A stretch of 64,000 nt of DNA, from contig CM045763.1 in assembly GCA_025200525.1 (NCBI GenBank), positions 152,898,246 to 152,962,245 of the forward strand, in the 5' to 3' direction. Below are positions 36,011-49,036 of the stretch, piece by piece. Each line of letters starts with the position of its first letter. Position 1 is the stretch's first letter. The notes beneath the pieces are model-generated. The model saw nothing but the letters and a program-made list of their open reading frames with translations. It had not been told where the DNA came from and searched no databases. The translations under genes and the position numbers were made by a program. The DNA is from Camellia lanceoleosa (Eukaryota; Streptophyta; Magnoliopsida; Ericales; Theaceae).

Positions 36011-36042
36011 CTTGGTTGGCTTTGATACCAAGTTGTAACACC
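36011..36042 (-). mobile_element. LTR end plus tRNA-Met primer site remnant
   Basis: On the - strand: GGTGTTACA, then TGGTATCAAAGCC (primer site with one G-to-A change). This is the same LTR-end/primer-site arrangement as at 10630-10650. The LTR itself would extend to higher coordinates but is not recognisable. Confidence 0.6.
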
Positions 36043-38140
36043 ACAAAATTATCAATAAATTTTATAATTAAATCCATTAAATACTTTCCAACCACTACAA
36101 TGAATATCATTAAAGAGTCTTTTATCAAATAATATCTTTATCGATTATTATTCATGATTGTATGTTAATGAACAACGATGTATCATTTCACTTGGAATAG
36201 TACACTATTGAGAGTACATAGATTGTTCATCTTTCAACTCGGAAATGAGGAGAATACAAAAGTAAAAAAAGTGTCCTAATGGCATACACATTTCAGAATA
36301 GTACTTGATTACACAAAAATAGACATTTAGTTCCAAACCACAAATTAGTTTGAGCTTGACAAGTAATATCGAGGGGGCCTTCGTGCTCCTAGTCAAAACA
36401 CATCCATCATTAAGTCACTTGGTGAGAATCATCATCATTTCAGAAATATTGTTAGTTTGGTGTGAGCTATTGCCTAGTAGAAAATACTATTAACAAGATA
36501 TATAAATAGTATCGAGATGCATTATGATCATACCATGCACTTGTTACAAAATCTTTATTTTCTCTTTTAAAAACCAAAAATGTCGAGATGCATGACTTCC
36601 ATTCAAAATGGAATTAAATTGAACATGGGAGTGTAGGCATATGCTATAATGATCTAAAGTAAGAGCCACAAAACCATACTTATATATATAAATTTATATC
36701 TGGAAAAATACTACTACATTTCTTGGGATATTATTATAGCAGAATGGGTACCCAAATCATCCATTTCCCACCATTCTGCCCGACGCTCTGATCTGACGGA
36801 GACCGGTAGACACCCAAAAGCAGTTTCCATTCGTCCAGGAGTAGAAAGCTCAAGGCAGGGCAATTGAACATAACTCCTACGGGTACCAACACAATACACA
36901 ACCATTTCCCAATCAGGCTCAATTACCAAGCTGTACACTATTTACCTCCTTTCAATATTTTCCAAATATCCACAAAAATTACTCTAAGGTCACAAGAATA
37001 AAATAATAATGCACATGATGTGGGTTTTCCGATCAAATTCCTTAAGGTTTGTTCAATTCTATGATATTTAATAATATCAACCATGAGAATTTCTCCAATC
37101 ATAATTTTCACAATCTCAACATCTACCAAAACTTCAATACATATATCGAAAATTCAAAAACCTCGTATCTCCAATACCATTGTCAAATTATTTACCAAAT
37201 TTTAACATTTGCTGGTCGATTTATTTCAAACCCATTATTAATCAAAATTTGAAAACTAGGATTTTGAAAAATTTGGGGTAGATAAACTTGAAACATCTTT
37301 TTACGGCTGAAAATTAACCAGCTCTTAAGTCCTACAAAATGAGATTAGGAACCTCGTCATGTTAAGCTCAGCGACCACTTGACCATTCAAGCGATCCTTT
37401 GTTGATGTGCAAGGCAAGCACTAGAAGCCTATTTTCTTAAGCTTGACGTTTTTTCTTGCTTTCAGCGCTCACAAGGATGAATTTTTACATCATCATTCTT
37501 AATGTTTTGCATCCATTTCTCATGCATAAGACTTTTGGCTCATTTTGTCTTTTTCATTACTTTACTTATTATGTGATTGTAAGCTACCCTATGTCTTGTG
37601 ATGGTTTACATATATCATATAATTATTGTAAATCTTTATTTGTATTTTTGTGTGTGTTGCACTAGTTTCTTTGTATAGGATTATTCATATTTTCCTAGCA
37701 CTAAACGGCTTGGTGTGTGGATGAGTACTAGGTCGGCTGCTTTCGTCTTTTGCATCTCTGTTTGTGCGTTTTGACTATGTCTCATACTACCATGTAGCTA
37801 CTTGCTTACTTGAGATATCTCTTTGTGCCTTAATGGATGGAGGTTATTTCATAGGGGTAAGATGATCTTGTTGATTTTTGTGCATGTTTTGACTCTTTTC
37901 TAAAATGTATGAGATCAAAACATTTAAAAGTAAGTGATTTAGATACATACTCGTTTGCTTCTAGTAATTTTAGCACATTAATAATGTCAGACATGAACAT
38001 ATCTTGGTAATGAATCATATTGTGAATTAGTAGAGGCGATCCATGATCCCGAGTGGTAGAAATTGTAATTTATGACTTGCAGCCTTTAAGTTTAAATTTG
38101 AGATACTTTAGTTCTGACGAGATCATGGCCTTTGGTATAA
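36043..38140. other. intergenic, no gene recognised
   Basis: AT-rich with short ORFs lacking recognisable domains. A GC-richer island at about 36745-36910 reads through on the - strand for about 70 codons; origin unknown. The ORF at 37456-37665 is hydrophobic and low in information, not accepted as a gene. Confidence 0.4.
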
Positions 38141-38149
38141 GTCCGCAGG

Positions 38150-38330
38150 TTCCTGGTTTTCCCCCAAAAGATTGGGTGGCGACTAAAGATGCGGTGATGT
38201 AGTACATTTTTGGCGTCTCTTACGTTGGTGAATTTTCATAAATTTGTCAAATTTGGACTCTCATTCTATTTCACATTGCACTTATGAAACCCGGGCCAAG
38301 AAGGTTTTGAGCGCTAGAGCACACTCTCCC
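38150..38330. mobile_element. remnant of the large solo-LTR family, inverted
   Basis: GGGTGGCGACTAAAGATG, followed after about 60 bp by AATTTGTCAAATTTGGACTC and TTTCACATTGCACTTATGAAA, is the reverse complement of the left-end segment of the copy at 60975-61120. A short scrap in the opposite orientation to the other copies. Confidence 0.65.
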
Positions 38331-41300
38331 GAACACCCTCCCAAATGAGATACCATGGTGATGGCTACACTTTGATGGAGATCTCACAGTTCATAAAATA
38401 GATTTGTTTCAAAGCTTCATATAGATGAGCTCTTGCTTTTAATAATTTTTCTTCCTAGCTCTTTCTTAACAATTGATCATCAATTTTTTAATAAATTAGA
38501 ATCTCAGGTTCAAGTAAATAATGAAAATTAAAATTCATATGAATTTTCCATAAAATTTAATCACTTAATTGGATACAATTCAGATGAAGCCGTAAATATG
38601 TAAATCTCATCTTATATAAAAAATTGTATTTAATTTTATAACAATTAAATTTTTATGCCAAGTAAAAAAAAAAACTAAATTTATATGACTTGGTGTCACA
38701 ATCCTAGAGTGAAATAGAGTTAATGGTCGAATCTCGGAGTCAAGCAATCAGCTAATGGCCACTGTAGCCCTCATTAATTTGGTATATAATTAAAAGTTAA
38801 AAATTAAAAAATTATTTAAAAAGTTTAAAAAACGTTATTTATTAAAGAAGTCGAAAGTCTGTTCTGTATTTCCGATCACCATTTTTCCTGCATCTTAATT
38901 TATCTGATTTTTAATATATATGTTTTATAAAAAATTAAAGGATTAATCGAAAATAATCATATTTTCGCCGATTTTTAGTCAAAAGTTTAAAAAATCTATT
39001 TACTTAAATTTGTTGCTAAGAAGCTATCTGATATAACTTATAGTTTGGAACAAAAATATTTGATAGATGAAAAAAAAAAAAAAAAAACCTAGAATTTTGA
39101 AAGCTGGAACATGAGTCTTTTGACGTATACAAAATATCGATTTTTTTTTTTTAAGCTCATAGCAAGTTGCACCAAATAGCGTCGGTGATTATCCACACAA
39201 CGAGGTTCATAATAGATTTTACTGAAATATCATCTGGGCCTGATTGCAATACTGCTCCATATGTAATCACAGTAGTATTTTTAGTTCAATTTGGATGCAA
39301 TTTCTCTACTGGATAGCGGGATTTCCGTGAAGGGGGGTGTGTGGTGATTGGGTGCTGTTAGATTAGGGTAACCACAAATTTTACTGCAGAACTAGTGGCA
39401 ATTTATGCTGGCTAGAGCAAAATATAGATGTTTCAGCTTGAATTCTTTCCCCCAAAAAAAAAAAAAAACAAAAAAGACAAAATAAAAAAAATCATATTAC
39501 TTTTTCTTGTTTGCTACATTTTATAGTTTCAGGTTGACGTCAATGGAGATTTGAAGAGAATATGTCCAACAAGTTGGGCAATTAGGAAGTGATTCGAGTA
39601 GAAAGAACAGGGAAGAAATCAAGTTTAGAATGCCAAACAAGTAGGCCTAAGCTCTACAAAGAGAACATAAGAAGAAATAAACCTAGAAACCGTTTTGTTT
39701 TTCACCGTCAGTGATATTTAGGTCAAGTTTAATGATTGTAAACGTTAAAAGTCAAAGTTATCATTTGTTGTCAAAGAATTAAAATTAAGAATTTGCTTAT
39801 GTTAGAATTACAATTTTCCTTACTGTAATTAATTTATCTGATTTTTCTGTCTGCGTTTTTCCGCCAGACGACAAAAAGTTAAGCACGGCGTTCGTATTTT
39901 TACCGATTTTTGGTTAAAAAAAGACAAAAAATTATCTTTGTTGACAGCGCAGCCAACTCGGCTTCCACTTAAGCACAATCTAAAATTCAGGCTGTGAAAC
40001 AAAGTTTTCAATGCAATTTGGTGGGCACTTACAAATTTTCTTTCCAAGTATACAATAATTTTTTATTTTTGAGAAGGTATATACAATTTATATTTCCATC
40101 CTAAAGGGAAGGGACTGGTAAGACTCAAAACTCAGTCCAAATTGTCTGGTGAAAGGGCCTAACCATGGGCTGTTCTTTGTCTCATATTACAATGAATTTT
40201 TAAGTGGCTGGTTTCAACAAAAACTCAAACATCTGGGTTAATCAAATATGTTGAGGCTAATACAAGTTGTATTTTGGTACTAATAAAATTTATTAAAAAA
40301 AACAATTCAGTGTCAAAACTAATTACACAAAATGAAGGTGCAACTCTCCCTGTTCCAAAAAAAAAAACCCTCAGAAAAATTACACCCCCACCCCCGATAA
40401 TTAGTTTGATCTATTACACTAATTCCCTAAATTATTGTCTGTGCAAGCTGTCGACATAGCATTTCAAGATTGATGGCACCATTTACCTATAAAATGGCAA
40501 AAAAAATCCATAATTTGGGTTAAATTACACTTTGCAATTCTATAACTACATCAAATCCCACTTTAATCCATTAATTAAGTCCTTAAACTTTGGATTTCAA
40601 GTTGCAATGTTGTCCTTTAATTGTGATCTGAGTGTTAAATTTGTTAATATATAATTATCATGTCACCCTCTCCCACATGATGCATATTTCAGACAAAAAT
40701 GTAATTTTCTTTTATTCTTTATATTTCTCCACCATATTTTCTCTTGGTACTGTATTTTTTAAGCCAACCACCACTAACTAGAGAAGGGGTAGCTGATGCT
40801 GGTGGGCTTAGAAAATATAGTGAAGAAAATAAAGAAATAAGAAGAAAAATTGAAGAAAAATTATATTTTTGCCCGAATCTCTACCGTGAGTCACATGTCC
40901 ATTGCCATTAGCAAATTTAACATCAAATAATGGAAGAACTACATTACAACTTAACCTAAAGTATAAAGATTAACTGTTAAAAATTTAAAAAGAAAAGAAA
41001 GAAACTGTTACAACTACAAAATAGAGAGACTCAAAGTAGGATTGATTGTAAGTGTAGGGCATTAGAGGTGTAACATACTCCCTCAATTTTATCAATCAAC
41101 ATGTTACATGCTCATAAAATAAGCCTCAAATTATATAGTACTATAGAGAAGTTCTGTACAATTCCAATGTATTAATTCTATATTGCTTGCAATATTTGAT
41201 ATTCTATACATTGTTGCAAACGATTTGAAAATCTTTACTTCACTTTTATACCCTTACATCAAATTTTAATCAACCACGGTCAGCTTGCCTATCAAAAAAA

Positions 41301-41389
41301 AAAAAAAAAAACGCTCAGCTCTATTTCCAAAATTCAACTTGCCTTTGTGGATGGTTGTAGAGGGTGTATAAAGAGGAAACCAAATTTGA
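38331..41389. other. intergenic, no gene recognised
   Basis: AT-rich with long A tracts (for example near 39070 and 39457). Small ORFs show no domain. Nothing can be assigned. Confidence 0.4.
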
Positions 41390-41916
41390 CAGATTTATGG
41401 CTAGAATAGACCAAACAATTGCTATGATCCAACAATACAACTGAGACGTTATGCCATTGCCTGCAAAAACAACCATGTGTCGATCATAAAATGCTAGTCC
41501 AACTAATGTTTATACCATTTTAAGGTGAAAAGCAAAAGTAGAGGTTTGCCTTTCTACTAAAAGCCGAGAGAGAGAGAGACGAAGGCGGGTAATACTTACA
41601 CAAATTGCAGAAGCAGCAAAGGCCAGCTCGCTCTCTAGGGTCCTTTGATAGTAGTTTCCCAAAAGTACAGAATTGCAGCATAGTTGCCACATAAATTGTA
41701 GGAACACAAAAGCCTAACAAAAACTGAAAGAAGAGATATGTCCATTAGTAAGGGAAAAATGAGGAAAGATGGAGGAAGGAGTTGAGAATACTCACAGCCA
41801 TCCTATCCCACAACCAAAGCAAGGAAGGGGCTTGTCAAAAGTCCCTAGTTGGAAGTCATCCATCTCTAATAAGGGTATATTTGCCTTTCGGGTCTCCCAT
41901 ATGTCTGTTGCTTGCC
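41390..41916 (-). pseudogene. 60S ribosomal protein L18a-like gene, decayed 3' exons
   Basis: Three splice-bounded pieces on the - strand. Exon at 41796-41916: acceptor AG before it, donor GTGAGT after it, encoding a stretch ending TFDKPLPCFGCGIGWL. Exon at 41600-41723: acceptor TTTCAG, donor GTAAGT, with the family words split over three frames (YAAILYF, GNYYQR, KDPRERAGL, AASAIC). A possible last exon at 41390-41460 follows a TTTTTGCAG acceptor. Plant L18a-like proteins are small proteins with a Cys-rich Gly/Trp motif then hydrophobic segments; this match is from memory. At least three indels mean a pseudogene or uncorrected assembly errors. Upstream exons were not found with confidence. 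Confidence 0.6.
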
Positions 41917-44900
41917 CTGCCAGTGCAAGAATAGTTCAGTATTCTTGACATTTACTTAGTAAAAAGATCCAGTTTCTGTAACAGTTCTCTTTTAACAGAA
42001 AGTAGCATCATATGGATCATATATATTAGTCAAAACAAACTAAATGTGCCATCACTATCACAATCACAACCCATTATTTTTGATGAAAGGCACCACAGTA
42101 AAGATAAAGCTTGATTAGCATGCAACAAGAACTTTTGGGCCAGTTTGGTGTAGCTAAAATTGCAAACTGAAATTTGAATCAGAAAACAAAAAGCTAAAAA
42201 AGTAACCCTTTCCCAACTTCCCAATAATCAACTTTTTCAATTTATATAAGTTATTTTTGCCTCATAAGTTGTAAGCAAGAAGCTGTTAACATAGATTTCA
42301 AAATAAAATTAAAAAAGGCTATAAGCAGCTCAAAAAGCTGCACTAAACAGGGCCTTTGTTTTCAGATGGTAACTGTGTGAATTTATGTGTGCGCTTATAT
42401 AACTAGCCGCTACTTCAGTATGGAGTAAAATCGAATAACAATGACAAGGTGTTGAAGTTTTACTAAATCATAAACAATGGAAGGGTATGTGTTAAAATAA
42501 GTAGTTCCATTAAAATATAAATCCAAAAATCATTAAGATTCTTTAGATTGATATCCTCCCATGCGAAATCAATAAAAATGATACCCAGGGACTTCAAAGT
42601 CACTCAGACCCAGGCAATAGGCAGTCATGAAATGATGCCATGGCATTGGAGAGTATAACCAATCAATTTTTCCTCAATCAGTGATCCAGAAACAGAAAAT
42701 GGATGTACATGTAATTGAAACTTGGGTGGTAGTTTAGGCATGACTTAAGCAAATAAGAGAAGGTCAATGTTTAATTTAATATTGAATAATAGAAAGTACA
42801 ATGAATTTGCATGTAAGCATAAAAAAATGGGTAATTGCATATTAATCACATCAAACAGTATCTACCTTTAAACGGTGAATTGTATTATCGAGCAGAAGGC
42901 CTCAAAAGATCGAACTGCTTATCAAACTGATCTCACCAATTCAAGGCCATTTCTCCAAACTTTCTCCCTCCTCGATTGTAGCATCTGTGACATGAAGAAG
43001 TTCCAATATATAGTCATTAAAAGGTCGAAGGCCATTTTGTTAGTTGTATATTTCCCTCCTTTTCCTTCACTCTCCCATAATTCTGCATGCATAACTTATC
43101 TTAAAAAGAAGACCAAATATTCAATTGGGCATGGAACTTCTAAGTGGGTAAAATATTGCCATATCCTCCTATAGTTACATACAAAATACTTGCAATAGAC
43201 AAACATGTGCAAGTAATTTCAAGAACAGAAAAATGCAATCCACACCATCTATCAATCTTGGAAGGGACTGATGAGCTCCACAATAATTGTCTCTTTGTAA
43301 GCACCAACATTGTGTCCCTTAATCACAACAAAGATTGGAGTTGAATCATTCTCATAAAAGAACTAAAATATTCGTCTTTGACACAATATGTCAGGCATGA
43401 GACGACACAATATAAAAAGATAAACATGAAGCAGCATAAAATTTTCTGCGGAAGCCATATTAAGTTTTTGCATTTGCCTTTTAACCGATATTGGTGCATT
43501 GTCAGACTATTAAACTAACAAGTGCAGTATCGTCCTAGTTGAAATACTTCATCGTAGCATGATATTGAGCATTATTGTTGCTCGTGTAACAATATAGAAG
43601 GGCAGAATAATCAAAATCTATGGACTGGGGTATGAGTATCCGGGTGTGGATGTGGGTGCATGTTCAAGCATCAAACCTTCATAAACTTGAATCTTAGGAT
43701 ATTGGGATATGTATCCAAAAGTGGGATATCGTCACGGTGTCAACATATAGTTGTTAGAATCGCATTCGATTCACATTTGATTCAATATGAGTTTCAACAA
43801 AAACAATTTGAACCATGTTGTTGAATCGAAATTGAGTGAATACGTGCGATTCAATTTATGATTCATTGCAATTCAGTACTATTTCTATTTTGTTTACATA
43901 ACATGAAACAATACCATTTTTCACTAAACTAGAAGAGATTAATTAGTTATATTGATATACATGATTTTATATATATATATAATTTAGTGATATTGATCAT
44001 TTACTTTATTTTAAATATTGCATGTATTTTTTATATGTATATAAATATATAGAATTATATATTATATCAAATAAAATGAATCTTACGATTCACGATTCAC
44101 TATTTTAGCAAAACTATTCACGATTTGACAACAATGCACATATATTGCGCTACGTATAATATTCTTAGATAAGATATAAGTAAAAATGTACTTCAAATTA
44201 AATCTGATTTAGAAAATATATGAAATTTTTGTAACTCATGATGAGATTCTCATCCATGTGAGAAGCTAAAAATGTTTTTACTAGCAAATATGAGTTTCTC
44301 CCTTCTTCCAAACATCATAAAAAATTAGAGGATCCAAGTGTCTAAATTGGAGTGCGTGTGTTGGACATATATCTCACACCCTTACCCTTGCCATATTCGA
44401 TTGGACATGGGTACTTTCGAGAAAAAATAGTAAAGCTCATGTAACATAGATCAAAATATGGAAGAAAAATTTATAACTGGCAAACTCATGTTTTGTTATC
44501 TCTCTCTACTAGTGGTTGGTTGAGAGAATATTCAAGTAACTTGCCCAAACAAGAATGCATGACCAAATATAGTTTAGAGGCAAAATGAGAGGATACTTTG
44601 TGATTTTTAGTTTATAAATTAGAATTGAATCACCTGGCTAATGCCTTTCTTTTATATTGCAACCAAAGGGTTAATTCACTTATCTTCACAATCAAGAAAC
44701 TGGAACGGCTGTTAAACGTAGTGGGATAAGAATTCTCTGGCTTCTCTATTCTTCAAGCTTATTATATTTGTATCATATATCTCATACTAGATGATGGTAT
44801 ACTTGATATACTCGGAGGAGTCAACATGAGAAGAAGCAGCAGCAGAAAAAGAAATTGACAATATCAAAAAACTGTAAATTTATGTTTCTATACTGAACAC

Positions 44901-46309
44901 AAAACTAATTAGGTAAATAGAAATCAAGTCAATTACTTGGTTCCATGTGCAGTATTGCTGATGTGTCGAGAAGATTGAGGTTTTCGGTTATGCAACCACC
45001 CTCCAATCAAATTACCTGCTTCAAGTAATTAAAAAGAGTTTCAAATTTAGTGTTATCACGTTCGTTTCTAATACAGATTTCACCTCGTATAGCTACACTG
45101 GTTGGCGTTAAACAAATGCAAATCAAATGGTGGAATCTTAAAACTAATTCTAGGGTCAAAAAGATTTAGATGTCAGCCAAAACTCTGCTGTTTATTTGCA
45201 TGGGCATCATTTCCTGTGGAGCACACATCGATAAATCAAACAAATATTTTACTCAATAAAATGACAGCAGAGTTGACCAGTCTTGTTAGGTTTACATATC
45301 ATGAAATGATGAATGTGAAGTATTTGCCTAACAAAGAGCCAAATTTCAATTTCAGCTACTCAGCTCTTCTTACCCGTGCTTTCAATTGAGGCGTGGAAAA
45401 TAAATGGCTTTCATTGATATGTTCTACTACCTGGAAAAAATAATTTCACTGATGGCCATGTAAAACTTACCATAATCTCCTAACATTCTCCATTCTTAAT
45501 ATCACCTTGAATAAGATCATCTCCAATTGTATGCACAACCTCATACCAAAGCCAAAATTTGGGATTTAAGCATAGAAGAAGAACCACTCCAATGGTGTGC
45601 CAAAATTTGGCATTGTAATATATTTGGGCAGCAAGTGTAGCAAAATGCCAAATTTTAGCACATTTGATCAGTTGACATTTTGCTTAAAATTTACAAAGTT
45701 GTTATTTTTCCAATTTCAGAATTTACATTTAGACACGGATAAACACATTGTACGGTGTACATTGAATCATATGGTGGTTAAAAAAAAATTGAAGATGCCA
45801 CACTTGTGTGTAGATATCATATATATACCTGTGTGTGTGTCACTTCATCAAGACATTATGATTTGGGAATTAGGTTAAAAAAACTGAAATTCATTCCGAA
45901 GCTAGAAAATAGGCTAAATTTCATGTTCAAAGCCAATAAAAATCTTAACAAATCACAAAAGAGAAAAAATTTAACTCAAAGAATCAATCTTACCATCAAA
46001 ACTGAAACAACCCCAAGGCAAAGCAATTACCTATAGCAAAAGTATCACATTCTACCCCAAAATAAAACACCCAACGTTGAAATAAAATCTACAATGCACA
46101 TATAAAAACACACACATAGAAGCACAATCACCATATTGACAATAAATTTATAACTTGGAAGAGGCTAACAAAAAGCACAACTTGCCTTTGATGAATGAAA
46201 TCGCAGATCAAGTTTTAGAGGGAATAAGGGAGATGTCTCAAGTAATTACACGATAAATAAGATTTCTTCTCGGCATTAAACCACTGAAGCTGAAGGACAT
46301 TGACCCCTC

Positions 46310-46313
<4 letters not shown>
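41917..46313. other. intergenic or intronic, no firm gene
   Basis: Could include introns and 5' exons of the - strand L18a-like gene. One splice-like ORF on the - strand near 44935-45025 opens after a GAAGCAG acceptor and reads about 27 codons, not assigned. Near 45515-45670 CCAAAATTTGG-type palindromic words recur, as in small non-autonomous DNA transposons; the family is not identified. Confidence 0.35.

Positions 46314-46348
<35 letters not shown>
46314..46348. repeat. (CT)n microsatellite
   Basis: About 17 CT units. On the - strand a GA tract, as is common in plant 5' untranslated regions; it may belong to the L18a-like gene to its left. Confidence 0.9.
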
Positions 46349-46349
<1 letters not shown>

Positions 46350-47735
46350 GTCGTCGTTTTCGTTTGTAGGAATGTAAAAATGATTTATACTTAATGGTGC
46401 TTTTCATATATAGTTTTTGTTGTTTCCTTCTTCTGCCCTTTTAACATCGAAAGGAAGTGATTGATGAATCAATCAGCGACTGGATAATAAACTTAGGAGA
46501 AATTACAAGTCACGTAATTTGATTGGATTGGAGGATGGATGGCTTCAAAGTGTCAGCTGACTGATATTTTGGTGTTGTTTAGGAACAAAAAAAATAAAAA
46601 ATGGAATTTTATCCTTTTGTAACAAATTAATTTCCAAACACTATTTTTGTACAATTAAAAAACTCCCATTATTTTTTTCAATTTTTTTTTAGTGAATTTT
46701 TTTAGATTAAAGGGTATTCTCTGAGTTCTTGGAGAACCGTTCATTTTATAAAATCTTTCACATATATTATTTATTAAAAAAAAATTAAATCAATTAGATA
46801 ATCGTAACTAATTGATATATCGTTATTCGGATACACCAATAGGTCATTCTTATTTTTTGATGACAAACATAATAAATTAAATAAGTTATAATTATCATGC
46901 TCGATTTAATTTTTTTTATCAATAATATAAACAAAGATCTTATAAAATAAATAATTAAGATTATCGAGATCTTGTGTGAACTCCACAGATTCAAACAATA
47001 CCTTCTAACCCAAATGCATGACTAGAGGGGAGCCTACTCTTCTTTTTCTTATATTTGTGGCAATAGTTTTCACTTTTTGAGTCTACGCAGTTTAGAAAGG
47101 TTTAGGAAACCCCACAAAAATAAAAATAAAAAAAAAATAAATTAAAAATAAGTGAGATTTTTTAATTTTTATTTTTAAACTTTGGAGGTCCTTCTGTAGG
47201 ACTCTACGTGATTTTTTATTATTTATTTTAGAGGTGAAGATAATCTAACAAAAATTATTAAAATTTAAACTTATAACTTAATTCAACACTTAAAATTTAA
47301 TATATAATTTAAAAATTAAATAATTCCATTTAATAGCCACAATTATTGTTATTTAAGTTTTTTTTAGGAGTTTTCCTTAGGTGTGCAACCCACAAAAGGT
47401 GTAAGTGGGTTGCACACATGTGCCACTCACACAAAAGGTGTAAGTGTAAGGTGTAAGGTGTAAGTGTAAGTGGAAGGTATAAATGAAATGTATAAGTTGC
47501 ACACCATGTGCTTACTTACAAAAAATGTAAGTGCAAGGTAAAAAGGTGTAAGTGTAGTAGAAGTGAACACAAAAAGGTGTAAGGTGTAAGTTGCACTATA
47601 GCATTACCCTTTTTTATTGCTCTTAAAATATAAGTTAGAGGTTAGGAAAAATTTAAGTAATTAAAACCTTGTGTAGTGCTAATTGAATTTATAATTACTT
47701 AGGGATAAATATTGATGAGCACTGTTGTGACACCT
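46349..47735. other. intergenic with GTGTAAG-rich stretch
   Basis: AT-rich, no gene seen. 47390-47600 is a low-complexity series of GGTGTAAGTGTAAG words, only about 300 bp before the viral mosaic. Confidence 0.5.
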
Positions 47736-47927
47736 CGTTGATACTACCACCACCACCCCTACCATTGTCCAGCCTCAGATATTTGTCGGTGGAGAAAGAT
47801 ACGAGAGATATGCTTTTGCAGTTGGAGAGTTATTACACTGAGGTGATTTTCTGGTACCTTGTTTCGTCCTTCCTTTTCTTTCTGCCATTTTTGTCGATTT
47901 ATTTGGTATACAATGTTGTACTCCTAG

Positions 47928-49010
47928 AAGAGTATCCCACAATGCCCATGCCCAAAGAACAACTCTTAGAACTCCTCAGTCTCTCCTCCAACTAGCTTGT
48001 CACCATACTACATACTTAGTAAAGGAGCTCCATGAAGATAAAACCCTTACCTTTATGCCATGGTTCAATGCACGAAGAAGATCCAAACTTCTGACTCGAG
48101 CTTTTTCGATCTCAATGGAACCAATGGAAGGTTCTACCAGCCGAATATAGCAAAACTCCACTCGCCAACAGCAAGTCGACAGTACATACAGAAAGAGGGT
48201 GAGTTCGCCGAATGGGGAGAATTTTCATCTAAGGAGAGAAGTCCTTGAAAAACAAATATGAACTGGAGGAATACTTGGCGAAAGCGAAGCGGAGGAACAA
48301 TTCTTTGCTCTCTGAAAGAAAGATGTCCCGCAAATTCGTCACAAAATTTCTGAATTAAAACATTTTCGAGGATCACTACAAAAGAGAGAGGCCCCCATAT
48401 ACTAGCCCTTTTAATTCATTTCCTTTTAAATGAAGAAGTAAAAAATGGGCGTAAAATAATATTTGTTTGTAAGTCGAGATTTTGTTAAGTCTGAGTTATG
48501 TCAAAATTGTTGCCTCTCCGCTTTGGAGGAAGGCGACTTCCTTAGATTAGGGATACACAAAAACAAAATCAATAATTTATATACTGACGAAGAACTGTCC
48601 TCCTCCTCTGATAACATGAACCAGAGCAGAGGCCCATCCGCCCAATCTCCCTCTACCTTGAAGGACCCTCAAGAACAGGCAAAGCCGCCTGGGCCAGAAG
48701 CCTCGGACGACACAATTACTTCTCCGGCAGAATAAGCTTCAAGGACTACGACTAAGACGCCGTCTACAACGTCATAGACGACATCAAATACTCGATAGTC
48801 CTTACCGAATTAATGAAGAATTTAGTAGGATGCCAGAGAGATTTCCATGTATTTGTTAAGTTCCAACCAGATCTCACTATTAGAGGAGGAATTCCTTGTA
48901 TTTTATTAACAAATGGGGACAGTAGTTGGTTAGATGCAATGTCCCCAAAAATGAGAGAATGGTTTGATGTTAATGTAACCACTGTCATCATTAATGAAAA
49001 ATTTTATTAA
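47928..49010 (+). pseudogene. geminivirus replication initiator protein (Rep), copy 1
   Basis: Rep nicks and joins the viral origin and carries an SF3-type helicase. Visible here: a motif-I-like spot (TATCCCACAATGCCC, about 47932); a zone resembling motif II near 48060; the FFDLNGTNGRFY region; the catalytic-Tyr motif III YIQK at 48183-48194; then in another frame Walker A GPSRTGK at 48663-48683, Walker B with VIDD about 48768-48779, and motif C GGIPCILLTN about 48874, ending at TAA 49008-49010. Breaks: frame changes between motifs II and III, a stop after EFSSKERSP (48246), a one-base loss near 48440, and TAA at 48753-48755 before Walker B. A candidate intron lies at 48469-48629. The N-terminus is poorly preserved; the start is uncertain. 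Confidence 0.88.
48469..48629 (+). other. candidate intron in Rep copy 1
   Basis: Donor GTAAGT at 48469-48474, acceptor GCAG ending at 48629, a branch-like CTGAT about 20 nt before the acceptor, 161 nt long, phase 0. The frame open before the donor and the Walker A frame after the acceptor are brought into register. The unspliced frame stays open past Walker A until 48735, as a RepA-type product would. The donor is conserved in Rep copies 2 and 3. Confidence 0.55.
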
Positions 49011-49036
49011 TTTTATTTATAAAACCACTCAAAGTT

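Noticed and set aside
47738..47995. 85-codon ORF that could be a host exon
   Set aside because: It overlaps likely Rep-derived words at both ends (near 47769 and 47932), and the middle is hydrophobic without a domain. Kept only as a possible extra viral scrap.
48764..48991. - strand ORF opposite the Rep helicase
   Set aside because: Shadow of the Rep C-terminal frame; similar shadows occur over MP at 49107-49292, 51243-51497 and 53403-53648.
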